From G963677325 sp963810555 (GTDB lineage: Bacteria > Bacteroidota > Bacteroidia > Bacteroidales > Prolixibacteraceae): a stretch of 64,000 bases of DNA. Position 1 is the first letter of the stretch. Each line of letters begins with the position of its first letter. The position numbers and the translations under genes were made by a program. The notes beneath the pieces are model-generated. The model had not been told where the DNA came from and did no database searches. It worked only from the letters and a program-made list of their open reading frames with translations. The stretch covers positions 558,001 through 622,000 of the forward strand of contig CAWENX010000007.1 in assembly GCA_963810555.1 (NCBI GenBank). Reading direction: 5' to 3'. Positions 38,111 to 47,520 of the stretch are shown in pieces.

Positions 38111-38995
38111 CTATTTATTGATTAATCCGATACCAATGGTGAACGGATTCATTTCAGGGCCTCTGCCGCTTTTAAACAAAGGTGTCTTATACCAGGTCGC
38201 AAAAATATTAATATCACTGTAACCTATTCTGAAAGTTGCTCCGTAACGGAACGGATTTATATTGAAGTCATCATGATTTTTTGTCTTATCATTGAAATGC
38301 TTAACCTTGGTATGAGAACCTATTTTCAGTCCGCCAATAACTCCGGCAGAAATAAAAAACCTTTTGGATTTTTTATCTGGGAACTGAATTTCAAATAAAA
38401 GGGGTACGGATAAAAATGTGGTTGATAGTTTGCTTTTCTTCAAACCGTTCTCATCAAGCAAAAGAGGTTCAGTATGTCCGTCTTGATCAACAAGAGTGTA
38501 AGGATTGGAAAAATAATAATTGTTCAGATTTAATTCCAGACCCGTCAGCAAACCAAAATTGTCATTTGTTTTTTGCAATCCTAAACTGTAACGCAATATT
38601 CGGATATTTACTTCGAGGGATCTAAATTGTTTCAGATCCATAAAACCGGGAACTGAATATCCCGAATAATTCGTATTGGCGAAAGAGTTTACTCCTATTT
38701 CAAAAAGGGGCAGGTGACCTTTAAAATCATTTTTATTGACAGAGATACTTCGTCTGTATATTCGGTCCCATCTTTTCATATTATCCTTTAAGTGCAGAGT
38801 ATCTAAAGGATCCGAAATAATTTTTCTTTCTTCTGTAACTAAAAAGGAGTCATTGGTACAGTATAAATTATTGTCTACCTGATTCAACAGGGAATTGCTG
38901 TTGTCCGGATCTTTAAGAAAACTCCGGTTTCCTGCCCTTAGATAAACAGCAGAGATAAACAGAAACATTGAGGTAAGTATAAATACCCTTTTCAT
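38111..38995 (-). CDS. outer-membrane beta-barrel protein, function unknown
   Basis: A 294-residue protein with a signal peptide (MKRVFILTSMFLFISAVYLRA). After a polar linker (25-90) the rest shows alternating beta strands typical of small outer-membrane barrels: LPLFEIGVNSFAN, LEVNIRILRYSLGLQK, NFGLLTGLELNLNNYYFSN, TFLSVPLLFEIQFP, KRFFISAGVIGGLKIG, YGATFRIGYSDINIFATWY, ending NPFTIGIGLINK. The pattern fits the PorT/OMP_b-brl-type family of Bacteroidota. Pore, receptor or structural role cannot be told. It is convergent with the GH78-like gene and followed upstream by the S41 protease gene. Confidence 0.75.
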   Translation of the reverse strand: MKRVFILTSMFLFISAVYLRAGNRSFLKDPDNSNSLLNQVDNNLYCTNDSFLVTEERKIISDPLDTLHLKDNMKRWDRIYRRSISVNKNDFKGHLPLFEIGVNSFANTNYSGYSVPGFMDLKQFRSLEVNIRILRYSLGLQKTNDNFGLLTGLELNLNNYYFSNPYTLVDQDGHTEPLLLDENGLKKSKLSTTFLSVPLLFEIQFPDKKSKRFFISAGVIGGLKIGSHTKVKHFNDKTKNHDDFNINPFRYGATFRIGYSDINIFATWYKTPLFKSGRGPEMNPFTIGIGLINK

Positions 38996-39223
38996 AGAAT
39001 AAGGTTAAGCAACGTGAAGTAAAAATAATATCAGAGAGCTACATCATATTAATTAAGAATTAAAAATTAGCAATTAGTAAAGAACTTTGTAAAACTTCTG
39101 TACAACTAAAATATTCATAACCCCGCACATACGTGGTTATTTTACTCAAGTTACGAAATTATTTCAATCCAAAACGACTTTCAAATCAACGACGTGGCCC
39201 AAAGTAATATCAGGCATTGCCGG

Positions 39224-40852
39224 TCAATTGGATTTTACAAGCATTTTACCCGTATTCAATGCTTTTACCGCTTCCAGAAAGGTATTGTCTATTCTGCCGA
39301 TAATGGAATAAAAACCTTCCTCTCCGATAATATTCCGGGCAATATAGGCCATGAGTTGGGTTTCAATAATTTTGCCTGAAACGTCCAGAGCCGATTTGTT
39401 TTCCGGGACGCCTTTACTTGCAGCATATGAAATGAATTCCGACATAATCCCTTTATGATTCAGATAGGCAATAAATTCATCACCTGTTTTTAACTTACTC
39501 AGTTCATTCCTGTTTCTATCTGCATAATCAAAAGCAAACTGGTAAACCAATCCTTTTTGAGTGATTTTGGTGTAATAACCTGTTATTCCGGAGGTGTCGG
39601 CGGGGACAAATATATCGGGCATAATTCCTCCTCCGCCATAAACTACCCTACCTTTACGGGTATAATATTTTAATGTGTCGTTGTAATGGATACTGTCTTT
39701 TTGTTCAAGCTCTCCATGCAACAGGCGGTGTTCAATATCTGCGTAATAATTGGCAATTCCTTTATCATAGGGTTTCTGAATGCATCGTCCGGATGGCGTG
39801 TAATAGCGTGCCACTGTCAGCCGAATGGCTGAACCATCCCCAAAGGGGATTTGTTCCTGGACCAATCCCTTCCCAAATGTACGGCGGCCTATTATTGTAC
39901 CCCTGTCATTGTCCTGGATGGCGCCGGCAAATATTTCGCTGGCAGAGGCCGAAAATTCATCCACAAGAACAACAATTTTTTTACCGAAATATTTTCCCCT
40001 ATATTCGGCATAAAAACTTCTTTTGGGCTGAGAACGGCCTTCAGTATAAACGATCAAGTCTCCTTTATCGAGAAATTCGTTGGCGATTCTTATCACTGAA
40101 CCAAGATATCCTCCCGGGTTTCCGCGTAAATCAATAATCAGTTGCTCAGCCCCTTTTCCGGAGAGCTGGGAAAGAGCTTGCATAAATTCATCATACGTCT
40201 TCTCGGCAAAACGGCCAATCTTTATATATCCGGTATTTTTGTCAACCATATAACTGACATCGACACTGTTTATAGGTATCTCGCCCCTTGTAATATCAAA
40301 CGGCAGAATCTCACTGAAACCTTTCCGGACAATCCCGACTTTTACTTTAGATCCTTTTTTACCCCTGAGCAATCTTAAAACATCATCATTGGTGATTTTC
40401 TTACCGGTAACCAGAGAATCATTAACTGCAACAATCCGGTCTCCGGCCCTTATTCCAAGCTTTTGAGACGGACCGCCGGAAACAACATCAATGACCATGA
40501 TGGTGTCGTTCTGAATGGAAAACTGAACGCCTATTCCGCTGAAATTTCCTGACATTTCTTCCGACACTTCCTTCATATCCTTTGCAGGAATGTACGTTGT
40601 GTGAGGATCAAGCTCTTTTAATATTTCGGGTATGGCTTCTTCTGTTATTTTATTTATATTGACTGAATCAACGTAATAACGCTGAATCAGATTCATTATC
40701 AATGAAATCTTGTTGTTTTTATCTGTCAGCGAGAGCCTGACCGGAAGCTGACTCTGCCGATGAATGTTAATTCCCAGAAATATACCGATGATCAGGGTAA
40801 GGGCCAGAAATATCGGCGTCCAGATAACTACTTTCCTTGTCTTATTGTCCAT
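39224..40852 (-). CDS. S41 family C-terminal processing peptidase
   Basis: A 542-residue periplasmic serine protease. It has a membrane anchor or signal (residues 9-28), a tail-specific-protease N-terminal region, a PDZ domain (about 95-180; GIGVQFSIQND, GPSQKLGIRAGDRIVAV) and the S41 catalytic domain with DLRGNPGG, VDEFSASASEIFAGA and RRTFGKGLVQ. By alignment to E. coli Prc the catalytic pair is Ser303 and Lys328. Such proteases trim or degrade periplasmic proteins at exposed C-termini. A C-terminal extension (about 400-542) is usual in this phylum. It precedes, in the same direction, only the barrel-protein gene; the 75-nt gap to the dCMP deaminase gene contains TTTTCAGTGTTCAGT repeats. Confidence 0.94.
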   Translation of the reverse strand: MDNKTRKVVIWTPIFLALTLIIGIFLGINIHRQSQLPVRLSLTDKNNKISLIMNLIQRYYVDSVNINKITEEAIPEILKELDPHTTYIPAKDMKEVSEEMSGNFSGIGVQFSIQNDTIMVIDVVSGGPSQKLGIRAGDRIVAVNDSLVTGKKITNDDVLRLLRGKKGSKVKVGIVRKGFSEILPFDITRGEIPINSVDVSYMVDKNTGYIKIGRFAEKTYDEFMQALSQLSGKGAEQLIIDLRGNPGGYLGSVIRIANEFLDKGDLIVYTEGRSQPKRSFYAEYRGKYFGKKIVVLVDEFSASASEIFAGAIQDNDRGTIIGRRTFGKGLVQEQIPFGDGSAIRLTVARYYTPSGRCIQKPYDKGIANYYADIEHRLLHGELEQKDSIHYNDTLKYYTRKGRVVYGGGGIMPDIFVPADTSGITGYYTKITQKGLVYQFAFDYADRNRNELSKLKTGDEFIAYLNHKGIMSEFISYAASKGVPENKSALDVSGKIIETQLMAYIARNIIGEEGFYSIIGRIDNTFLEAVKALNTGKMLVKSN

Positions 40853-40927
40853 TTATTTATTTAGTTTTCAATTATCAGTTTTCAGTGTTCAGTGGAAAAC
40901 CTTACTGATCACTTTATCCTGATCACT

Positions 40928-41362
40928 TCAATCAATGTCTATTTTTATGACCTCAATGCCTGCACGTTCAAGCAGTTCAATTCCATCGTTCAAATGATAA
41001 GGTTCTGAAAACACAACTCTTAAAATTCCAGCCTGAATGATCAGTTTTGAACATTCCAAACAGGGTGAAGAGGTCACATAAAGAGTAGCGCCTTCACTGC
41101 TGTTGTGTGACTTGGCAACTTTGGTAATGGCATTGGCCTCCGCATGCAAAACATAGGGCTTTGTCCTGTTGTTTTCGTCCTCACATTTGTTCTCAAATCC
41201 AGAAGGGGTGCCGTTATATCCGTCAGAGATGATCATTTTATCTTTAACAAGAAGCGCTCCCACCTGTCTCCTGATACAATAGGAATTTTCGGCCCATATT
41301 AATGCCATTCTCAGGTAACGTTCGTCGAGCTTCAATTGTTTATCATTCTTCATTTTACTCAT
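40928..41362 (-). CDS. dCMP deaminase family protein
   Basis: The protein has the zinc-dependent cytidine/deoxycytidylate deaminase signature: HAEANAI (His73, catalytic Glu75) and PCLEC (Cys101, Cys104), plus NGTPSGF, typical of dCMP deaminase. It would convert dCMP to dUMP, feeding thymidylate synthesis. I start it at the ATG 41362 (144 residues); a TTG-initiated extension to 41386 overlaps a candidate -7 box and would add only MPCFYLSV. Confidence 0.93.
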   Translation of the reverse strand: MSKMKNDKQLKLDERYLRMALIWAENSYCIRRQVGALLVKDKMIISDGYNGTPSGFENKCEDENNRTKPYVLHAEANAITKVAKSHNSSEGATLYVTSSPCLECSKLIIQAGILRVVFSEPYHLNDGIELLERAGIEVIKIDID

Positions 41363-41383
41363 CACGGATAAATAAAAGCAAGG

Positions 41384-41391
41384 CAAAAATA
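41384..41391 (-). promoter_or_regulatory. candidate -7 box (TATTTTTG) for dCMP deaminase
   Basis: Full match to TAnnTTTG on the - strand, 22 nt before the chosen ATG. It supports the shorter start. Confidence 0.45.
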
Positions 41392-41567
41392 ACAGAAATT
41401 GTTAATTAAACGATATTTGCCGGCTGTTAACAAAACATAAATACACATCAACACAACTTGTCATCCTTACTATTGAATGACTAATGTTTGACGCAAGGTA
41501 ATTGACCATTTCTTTAATTCTTAAATTAATCCTATAACTGTCAATTCTTAATTATCAATTACATGTT

Positions 41568-42299
41568 TCACGGGATTTCAATTTTCAATATTCGTAAAGC
41601 ATAGTATTTAAAATCTTTTTCCACAAGTTTCCTTGAATTAACAGAACCATGAGAGGGAATAAAAACTGAACAATTAGTTTCGAGCAACTTTCCCCAACTT
41701 TTGATCAATTCTCTGGAATCAAATGCTACCGGCGGGTAAATTGAGTTTCTGAATATACCGAACATGCAATCTCCCACTATGGCAATTTCGTCATCAATTA
41801 TAACGCTCGCAGAACCAATTGTATGACCAGGCGTATGAAGGATGAAGGCATTAAATCCGAATTGATTAAGATCGAACTTTTGATCAATGGCGTAATCATT
41901 GCGGCAAGGTTCGTAATTCAGAAAATTAATTAATGGTGTATATTGGAGTTTTGTGATTAATTTATACAAAATATTGGTGCCGTTGGTTATGGGATTCGTC
42001 CCAGTGTTCAGATTTGCTGCTTCTGATTGATGAATAATGATCTCTGCTCCGTATAGTGCTTTAATCTTGCGGGAATTTGCTGCATGGTCAAAATGCGCAT
42101 GAGTCAGGATCAAATAATTTATTTTGCTTATATTTAATTTCTTTAAGCGATGATTAAGAATGCACCACAGGAATTTCGGGCTTGTATCAATCAGTATGTT
42201 TTTTTCACCATTTGTAAAAAGAAAAACGTTACTGCGTCCACCCAATACCTGAACTATTTTATATCCATGTTTTGTAATCCGGAATTTCATTCCAATCAT
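41568..42299 (-). CDS. metallo-beta-lactamase-fold hydrolase
   Basis: A 243-residue protein with the MBL signature HAHFDH (His67, His69, Asp71, His72), the second-shell HTPGHTIGS (His159), Asp177 in IVGDCMFG and His217 in PSHG. It is therefore a complete dinuclear metal hydrolase of the glyoxalase II/lactonase type; the substrate cannot be inferred. No signal peptide, so it is cytoplasmic. ATG at 42299 is used; a second ATG three codons later would also work. It stands alone between gaps of about 180 and 125 nt. Confidence 0.9.
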   Translation of the reverse strand: MIGMKFRITKHGYKIVQVLGGRSNVFLFTNGEKNILIDTSPKFLWCILNHRLKKLNISKINYLILTHAHFDHAANSRKIKALYGAEIIIHQSEAANLNTGTNPITNGTNILYKLITKLQYTPLINFLNYEPCRNDYAIDQKFDLNQFGFNAFILHTPGHTIGSASVIIDDEIAIVGDCMFGIFRNSIYPPVAFDSRELIKSWGKLLETNCSVFIPSHGSVNSRKLVEKDFKYYALRILKIEIP

Positions 42300-42424
42300 T
42301 TAATTACAGTTTAAATATATCAATAGATGCATTTTGTTATGAAGTGGGAGCAGCTCTTTTTTAGCTTTAAATATTCAATGTATTGTTTCAATGTCATCTG
42401 TTTACTGTTCATTGTTCACTTCTT

Positions 42425-44674
42425 TCAATTGATCCAGTATGAAATTTTCAGCACCAAAGCCCAGTTTTTCTGACTCATTCTGCCGGGGAAATAATTGTTG
42501 GTGTATACGATAAAGAAATCTGAAACGGGTTTGTATCGCCACTGGAACCGGGCATTAATATTCAGGTTATCTGCCTGTTCATTGTACTGGACATAGGTTG
42601 AGAAAAATAATTTATCGGTAAAAGTCATATCCACTTTGGGCCCTATTAACCAGAATCCGGTGCGGTTCCAGGGCTGCGGAAGTATCAGATCGTTGTAATT
42701 AAGAATCAAGGAAACATATCCGTAAGGCTGAACACGGTAATTCAGATTTCCCGAATAAAATAATTTTCTGCCGTTATAGAATCCGCCATACCCTGTCTGG
42801 AGAATATACCGGAAAGCCCGGCGGGTGTCGGATGTAAACATCAGGGAGCCGTCAAACCAATTGTAATCACTGCCCGATTTAAGAAAATATTCATCATTGC
42901 CGATATGGTCCCTTAAATTGGTAGGATCAAAATCCCTCCTGAGCTTTACATAGGAGATATTGGTTTTCAGATCGATCTGCGACATATCCCTGAACCTTAC
43001 AAAATAATTGCTCCTGAACTGTCTGTCCGTTAAATCACTGGTTCCTACCCTGTAAAAATTATCCATTTCGGTCGAGAATCCGTGATATTCGATGCTCCCT
43101 TTTTGAGGATAAAACTTAAATGTCGCGGATGGATAAAGGCGCAGATAATCAGTGCGGGGAACATAGCCCGTCTCTGCATTGAAATCCTTCCCAACGTAAT
43201 ACTCCCTGAATCCCAGCAGGTACGAAGTTCGAGAGTAGGTCAATTCGAGACCTTGGGAGTATTGGTCGGTTGAGGTGACCGATGGTGTAAACGATCTTTG
43301 GGCAAAAAGTTTACCGGTCCAGAAATTGTCACGGCTGAGGAGGTCATATTCCAGGCCTGCCACGCGGTTGTATCTATTCCCTTCCCAACCTGAGGGAACT
43401 CCCATCTGCTGTTTGTTGACAAGGATCATTCCTATGTTCGATCTTGCAAAAATCCTTTTCTGGACGGAAGCTACAAAAAAGTTCCTGTCAAGATAATCCC
43501 CTTCCTTTTCTGTCTGCATGTCCATCACCCCTATGCGCCAGTCGTTACCTGCTTTACCGCTTAAACGTGCTCCACCCCTTACCGGGGCATCAAGTCCAAT
43601 TCTCCGAGAGAAAAAAGGCCGGATATCCGATGAACCAAAATTGGCAAACAGGTCATCATTTTCGAGGAAAAACTGCCTCTTTTCAGGATAATAAAGTTCA
43701 AATCGGCTAAGGTTGGTCACCTGATCATCGACTTCAGCCTGCGAAAAATCAGGGTTATAGGTCAAGTCGAGGTTTAGCGAAGAACTTAATCCCAACTTTG
43801 CATCAAAGCCGAAATTCTTCTTGTACACTGTTTTCTCCCCTGATTCAATATTTTGAGAAGCGCCGCCAAACAAATAAGGAATCAGGGAAAGTTGAAGCCC
43901 TGGTTCAGGAGGAGGCGTTTGCCATTTGATCTCGCCTGTATAGGCAAGTGATGCGGTAGGAAACTGACGTGGCACAGGAGCCCAGGCTGATTTCTCATTC
44001 AGTTTCATATCGTTTCTTGAGAACTGGATATGCCAGTAATCCACGCCGGGTATATAACGCAATGTTTTAAAGGGTATACGGAATTCTGAAACCCAGTGGT
44101 CGGGATAGTTTTTTACTTTCGATTCCCATTTGCCGTCCCAGTTAAGATTATTGGTCTTTCCTTCGCTGATCGAACCGTCACGCTGGGCTCCTGAGGCATT
44201 TACGCCAAAAGAGTAACCGTTGTTCCGATCGTTAAAAGGATCGATGTAAATGCAGAAATTGTCATTTTTTTGAAAATCAAAATCCCGTCTTAACGATTCC
44301 ACTGGCCTTTTACCTGGAATGGTATCCCAGAAAATCGCGGCAACATAAAAGGCTTTGTCGTCGTAAGTCATCATACATTCCGATCTGGCAACGCAATGAC
44401 CTGTATCGTAGGGTAAAACCATATACAAATCGGTCACCTTATCCGCTATCTGCCAGTCTTTTTCATCAAGAATCCCATCAACCTTTATTTTGCCAATGCA
44501 CTTCTTCACATTAAGAATAAAATCCTTGTTGATATATTTATTCAGGGTGAGGCTGTCTTTATTCTGAGGTGTTGGACTTCTGTTACCGTTATCCTTAATT
44601 TTGGCAGAGGCATAATCGCCGGGTGAAAAAATTACAATCAAGGAGACAAAAAGAATGAATGCCGCTCTGAACAT
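42425..44674 (-). CDS. CBM9-like / DUF5916 outer-membrane protein
   Basis: A 749-residue exported protein (signal peptide about 1-24). Residues 55-250 form a CBM9-like beta-sandwich (KIKVDGILDEKDWQIA, DDKAFYVAAIFWD, FRIPFKTLRY, WHIQFSR), and the remainder is a DUF5916-type region with repeated beta strands (RFELYYPEKRQFFLEN, FFSRRIG, RDNFWTGKLFAQRSF) that looks like an outer-membrane barrel ending in LKISYWIN. This two-part architecture is common in Bacteroidota, where members are annotated as carbohydrate-binding family 9 proteins; the biochemical role is not known. It has its own candidate promoter. Confidence 0.88.
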   Translation of the reverse strand: MFRAAFILFVSLIVIFSPGDYASAKIKDNGNRSPTPQNKDSLTLNKYINKDFILNVKKCIGKIKVDGILDEKDWQIADKVTDLYMVLPYDTGHCVARSECMMTYDDKAFYVAAIFWDTIPGKRPVESLRRDFDFQKNDNFCIYIDPFNDRNNGYSFGVNASGAQRDGSISEGKTNNLNWDGKWESKVKNYPDHWVSEFRIPFKTLRYIPGVDYWHIQFSRNDMKLNEKSAWAPVPRQFPTASLAYTGEIKWQTPPPEPGLQLSLIPYLFGGASQNIESGEKTVYKKNFGFDAKLGLSSSLNLDLTYNPDFSQAEVDDQVTNLSRFELYYPEKRQFFLENDDLFANFGSSDIRPFFSRRIGLDAPVRGGARLSGKAGNDWRIGVMDMQTEKEGDYLDRNFFVASVQKRIFARSNIGMILVNKQQMGVPSGWEGNRYNRVAGLEYDLLSRDNFWTGKLFAQRSFTPSVTSTDQYSQGLELTYSRTSYLLGFREYYVGKDFNAETGYVPRTDYLRLYPSATFKFYPQKGSIEYHGFSTEMDNFYRVGTSDLTDRQFRSNYFVRFRDMSQIDLKTNISYVKLRRDFDPTNLRDHIGNDEYFLKSGSDYNWFDGSLMFTSDTRRAFRYILQTGYGGFYNGRKLFYSGNLNYRVQPYGYVSLILNYNDLILPQPWNRTGFWLIGPKVDMTFTDKLFFSTYVQYNEQADNLNINARFQWRYKPVSDFFIVYTNNYFPGRMSQKNWALVLKISYWIN

Positions 44675-44721
44675 GAAATAACCGGATAAATTAATTAGTT
44701 TGAATAAGCCCTAAACGCCGA

Positions 44722-44729
44722 CAAATATA
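44722..44729 (-). promoter_or_regulatory. candidate -7 box (TATATTTG) for the DUF5916 gene
   Basis: Full match to TAnnTTTG on the - strand, about 50 nt before the ATG at 44674. Confidence 0.45.
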
Positions 44730-44939
44730 CATATGTCATCGCAGAATAACGAAAGCAATTATCAAACTGATTAAAAAGTAGCAGAATAGCACAGTCACCA
44801 AATCATTCGGAAAAGAATGAAGGAAACTATCGGGCTGGGGACTATCTAAACTTTTGGTAAGATGATTTAAGGTTACTTCCTGATTTTGTAAAGGGTCGAA
44901 TTAAACGACATTCACTTCAAATCGGCCAATTCAGCAGAT

Positions 44940-45583
44940 TTAATATATGAATGGAATCAAAGAATGTGTCCTTTTCCTGTAACTTTCCCACTCATTTTTA
45001 AACTCTTCAAGCATCAGTTTTTCCTCGTCCTCAATTCTCCAGGACAATATTGCAAATGTAATGAGACCTGTGATAATAAAAATCCAGGAGTTAAAAATCA
45101 TCGGTATCCCACTCAGAAATAACATGATACCTGCATATCTCGGATGTCTTATGTATTTGTATGGCCCTGTTGTAATAAGCTGATGATTTTTCTAAATCGT
45201 TAAATCCACCCTGAAATGCCTTCCAAGGATAATGACTGACCAGTTCATTAATTAAAATCCTGTGAATGTGATAATTAATCCTGCAATTCTGATCCACTCC
45301 CCAGTATTGAAAACTGCAACAGAATGGCGGTCGAAATTGGCCGAAAACATTAGAGCCAGTACCGGATAATCTGCAGAAACAGAATGGTAAATTTCTGTCT
45401 TTTAACTGTCTTCTCCCCTTCCGAAAAGCCTCTGCATTCATTCGGGACAAGTATAACGACCATGAGTGACAGAACAACCATCATAATCAGATACCCAAGT
45501 CTGAATGGATTCTTTACAAAACTGGCGGTATCACTAATCCCCCATCCTAAAATGGGAAGGAACTCAAATACGGCCAATCCCAC
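44940..45583 (-). pseudogene. isoprenylcysteine carboxyl methyltransferase (ICMT/PEMT)-family pseudogene
   Basis: Three reading frames together recreate an ICMT-like membrane methyltransferase. The N-terminal frame (45583 to about 45350) gives hydrophobic helices; the second part resumes in another frame (FDRHSVAVFNTGEWIRIAGLI) and contains two in-frame stops, after TFTGF and after FRVDLTI. It continues as HQLITTGPYKYIRHPRYAGIM, the family's diagnostic motif, to the end SLIPFIY. One frameshift near 45350 plus two nonsense codons mean real decay rather than one sequencing error. No proper start codon remains. Confidence 0.85.
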
Positions 45584-45607
45584 GATCAGAGAAAGAATCT
45601 CAAACCG

Positions 45608-45805
45608 TCATTTTTTCTTTTCCCTGCTTCTGCTGAAGGGTATAAAAATCCCGACAATAATCGCTGCCATAAAAGAGGTCTTCCAGTCCACCACCGCCCC
45701 CGACTTTTTCACAAACAGGTTCCACAATAGGGTTACTAATGCGGTAAGCGTAAGCGAGAGGACAAACGAAAGCGCAAGGCTCTTCAGGATATCTTTGAAA
45801 TTCAT
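45608..45805 (-). CDS. small membrane protein
   Basis: A 65-residue protein with two hydrophobic segments (about 8-28 and 43-57) and a strongly basic end (RSREKKK), predicting a hairpin in the inner membrane. Function unknown. It lies 24 nt downstream of the GNAT gene on the same strand, with a candidate promoter over the GNAT stop codon. Confidence 0.65.
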   Translation of the reverse strand: MNFKDILKSLALSFVLSLTLTALVTLLWNLFVKKSGAVVDWKTSFMAAIIVGIFIPFSRSREKKK

Positions 45806-45824
45806 ATTCTCTATAAATAGCTTC

Positions 45825-45832
45825 CAAATTTA
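45825..45832 (-). promoter_or_regulatory. candidate -7 box (TAAATTTG) over the GNAT stop codon
   Basis: Full TAnnTTTG match, 20 nt before the small membrane gene. Confidence 0.35.
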
Positions 45833-46273
45833 ATCCAAAATCAAGTCACAATTCCGCTCAATATCATCAATTTCTGCACCAAGTTTTTGATAAAATTCAA
45901 TGGCAGGACTATTCCATTTCGAAACCTGCCACCGAAGTTTATGGCATCCTGAACTTCTTGCAAAATCAATAACCCGGTTCATCAACCTCTTCCCTATCCC
46001 TTTCGCACGGAATTCAGGTTTCACATACAGGTCATCCATATAAAGGCATTTGCCGATCCATGTGTAATAGGTAAAAAAACAGGTTGCATAACCAACAATT
46101 TTCTTATCGATTGTTTCTGCAACAAAACCTTTAAGATAATCCTTTTCTTCAGCCATCCTTTCAGGCGTATTGATCATTCGCTCAGGAAGTTTTTCAAATT
46201 CGGCAAACTCTTTAAACAGCTCCAAAAGCTGATTAAAATCGGATTCTCTGATGTTTCTTATTTTAATTTCCAT
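45830..46273 (-). CDS. GNAT family N-acetyltransferase (diamine/spermidine-acetyltransferase-like)
   Basis: The 147-residue protein starts at MEIKIRNIRESDF; an upstream TTG would add 13 residues that do not fit the fold. It has the GNAT pattern: EFEKLPE, GYATCFFTYYTWIGKCLYMDDLYV and the acetyl-CoA-binding loop FRAKGIGKRLM, followed by WNSPAIEFYQKLGA. The CLYMDDLYV / YYTW phrasing resembles diamine or spermidine N1-acetyltransferases, but the substrate is not certain. Confidence 0.9.
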   Translation of the reverse strand: MEIKIRNIRESDFNQLLELFKEFAEFEKLPERMINTPERMAEEKDYLKGFVAETIDKKIVGYATCFFTYYTWIGKCLYMDDLYVKPEFRAKGIGKRLMNRVIDFARSSGCHKLRWQVSKWNSPAIEFYQKLGAEIDDIERNCDLILD

Positions 46274-46327
46274 CGACTCCGAATTATCCCAATATAGCTG
46301 AATCGATTGCAATACTGAATACTATAT

Positions 46328-46765
46328 TCATTTACCGTGTGAAATGCCTTTCACCTCGCACGTTCTTCTGTTTATCACAATAGTAAAAGTTCCTCCTTGC
46401 CAACCTTCAGGAAGAGTACCCATCATAATCCAATAATCACCATATAGATGTATTTCATAGGGTCTTTCTCCAATAATCTCTTGTTTACCATAAATATCGA
46501 ATAAGATAGTTTCAGCGATCGAAATCAACTGCGTTGTATCCTTAATTAATATCTCATGCCTTAGTAAATTAGCGGTAGAATCTTTTAAAAATCTGTTCAA
46601 TTCCCATTTAGGCCCTGGAATTTCTACAAATTCTGCTTTTGAAGAAACCATTTTAGTTAAGCTATCAACTTCACCAATATTATTCTGGTTTAATTTCTTA
46701 GGTCTCGTACAGCTAAAAAATCCAGATATAAGAATTATTACAATGACTGTATACTTTATTTTCAT
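46328..46765 (-). CDS. lipoprotein with NTF2-fold immunity-like domain
   Basis: The 145-residue protein has a lipoprotein signal (ILISGFFSC, lipidated Cys19). The C-terminal half (about 80-145) with AETILFDIYGKQEIIGERPYEIHL, YWIMMGTLPEGWQGGTFTIVI and CEVKGISHGK resembles the NTF2-fold immunity protein family that protects against polymorphic toxins. No cognate toxin is adjacent, so it may be an orphan immunity gene or a domesticated relative. Neighbours are GNAT and a membrane protein, in an accessory stretch with gene fragments. Confidence 0.7.
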   Translation of the reverse strand: MKIKYTVIVIILISGFFSCTRPKKLNQNNIGEVDSLTKMVSSKAEFVEIPGPKWELNRFLKDSTANLLRHEILIKDTTQLISIAETILFDIYGKQEIIGERPYEIHLYGDYWIMMGTLPEGWQGGTFTIVINRRTCEVKGISHGK

Positions 46766-46913
46766 TGATTTAGATTTATAGTTTAAGAACTTACAATTTT
46801 ATCCTAAAATACTGTTAACCAGAAAAAGTATTAAAGTTTTATGATTTTAAGAAATGTCAAATTACCTTATTATTCTGAAAATAAGCATTCATTTCAATAA
46901 GTACAATATTCTC

Positions 46914-47300
46914 TCAAAGTCTGCTCTGACTTACTAACAAAAATCCAACAAAGGCCCCATAAACCACAATTAATAAAATCAAGGGCACCCAGATTTTCTT
47001 TCTCTCAAATTCAACCGTTTCTTTCAGATAGATTTTCCAGAAAAGAAAGGCCAGTATGATCCCTCCTGAGAGGTTGGTAATCCCGAAATTGATTAAAATG
47101 CTGTGAATAATATATCCAAGCAGTCTGCCGATCAGATAATTCCATGCCACAGCAAACAGGAGGACAAAAAGAATTCCTTTCTTCTTTTCCGCTTCAATCA
47201 GGTTATACGAAAAGAGCAGCGCCCCGAAAAATGTGGACATTAAAGTCGAAAAAAGAATTATTACACCCCTTGAATACAATTTAGGTTTTTGGTTAGTCAT
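46914..47300 (-). CDS. four-helix membrane protein, unknown
   Basis: From the ATG at 47300 (MTNQKPKLYSRG) the 128-residue protein has hydrophobic segments at about 12-33, 41-60, 65-90 and 103-122. I do not recognise a family. A longer version from 47348 would start with a TTG inside a DUF6266 fragment and is unlikely. It sits between that fragment and the immunity-like lipoprotein. Confidence 0.65.
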   Translation of the reverse strand: MTNQKPKLYSRGVIILFSTLMSTFFGALLFSYNLIEAEKKKGILFVLLFAVAWNYLIGRLLGYIIHSILINFGITNLSGGIILAFLFWKIYLKETVEFERKKIWVPLILLIVVYGAFVGFLLVSQSRL

Positions 47301-47332
47301 ACTCTTACACTTATTAAAGAAAGATAAAGGTA

Positions 47333-47520
47333 TCAAAATAATCGCCACAATTCAAACCACTGATCCCACATATACGCCTCACCCTTTGAGTCCCTGAAAA
47401 AGAGCCAGATACCTGTAAAAGTCCCAGGTTCAGCCGGAAGCTTGATCAAAGCCCCACCCTTTTTCGCAAAACTCCTGTTGGAATTGGAGCTATAAAATAA
47501 TCCGAATAACCCACCTCCAT
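47333..47520 (-). pseudogene. DUF6266 3' fragment A
   Basis: The - strand reads GALIKLPAEP, GIWLFFRDSKGEAYMWDQWF and then a short altered tail to a TGA at 47333. This matches the last third of the intact DUF6266 protein at 49439-50053 (ALIDLPADPE...WLFFRDSKGEAYSGDQWF). No start or N-terminal part is present; the fragment begins at the stop of the small gene at 47521-47676. Confidence 0.85.
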
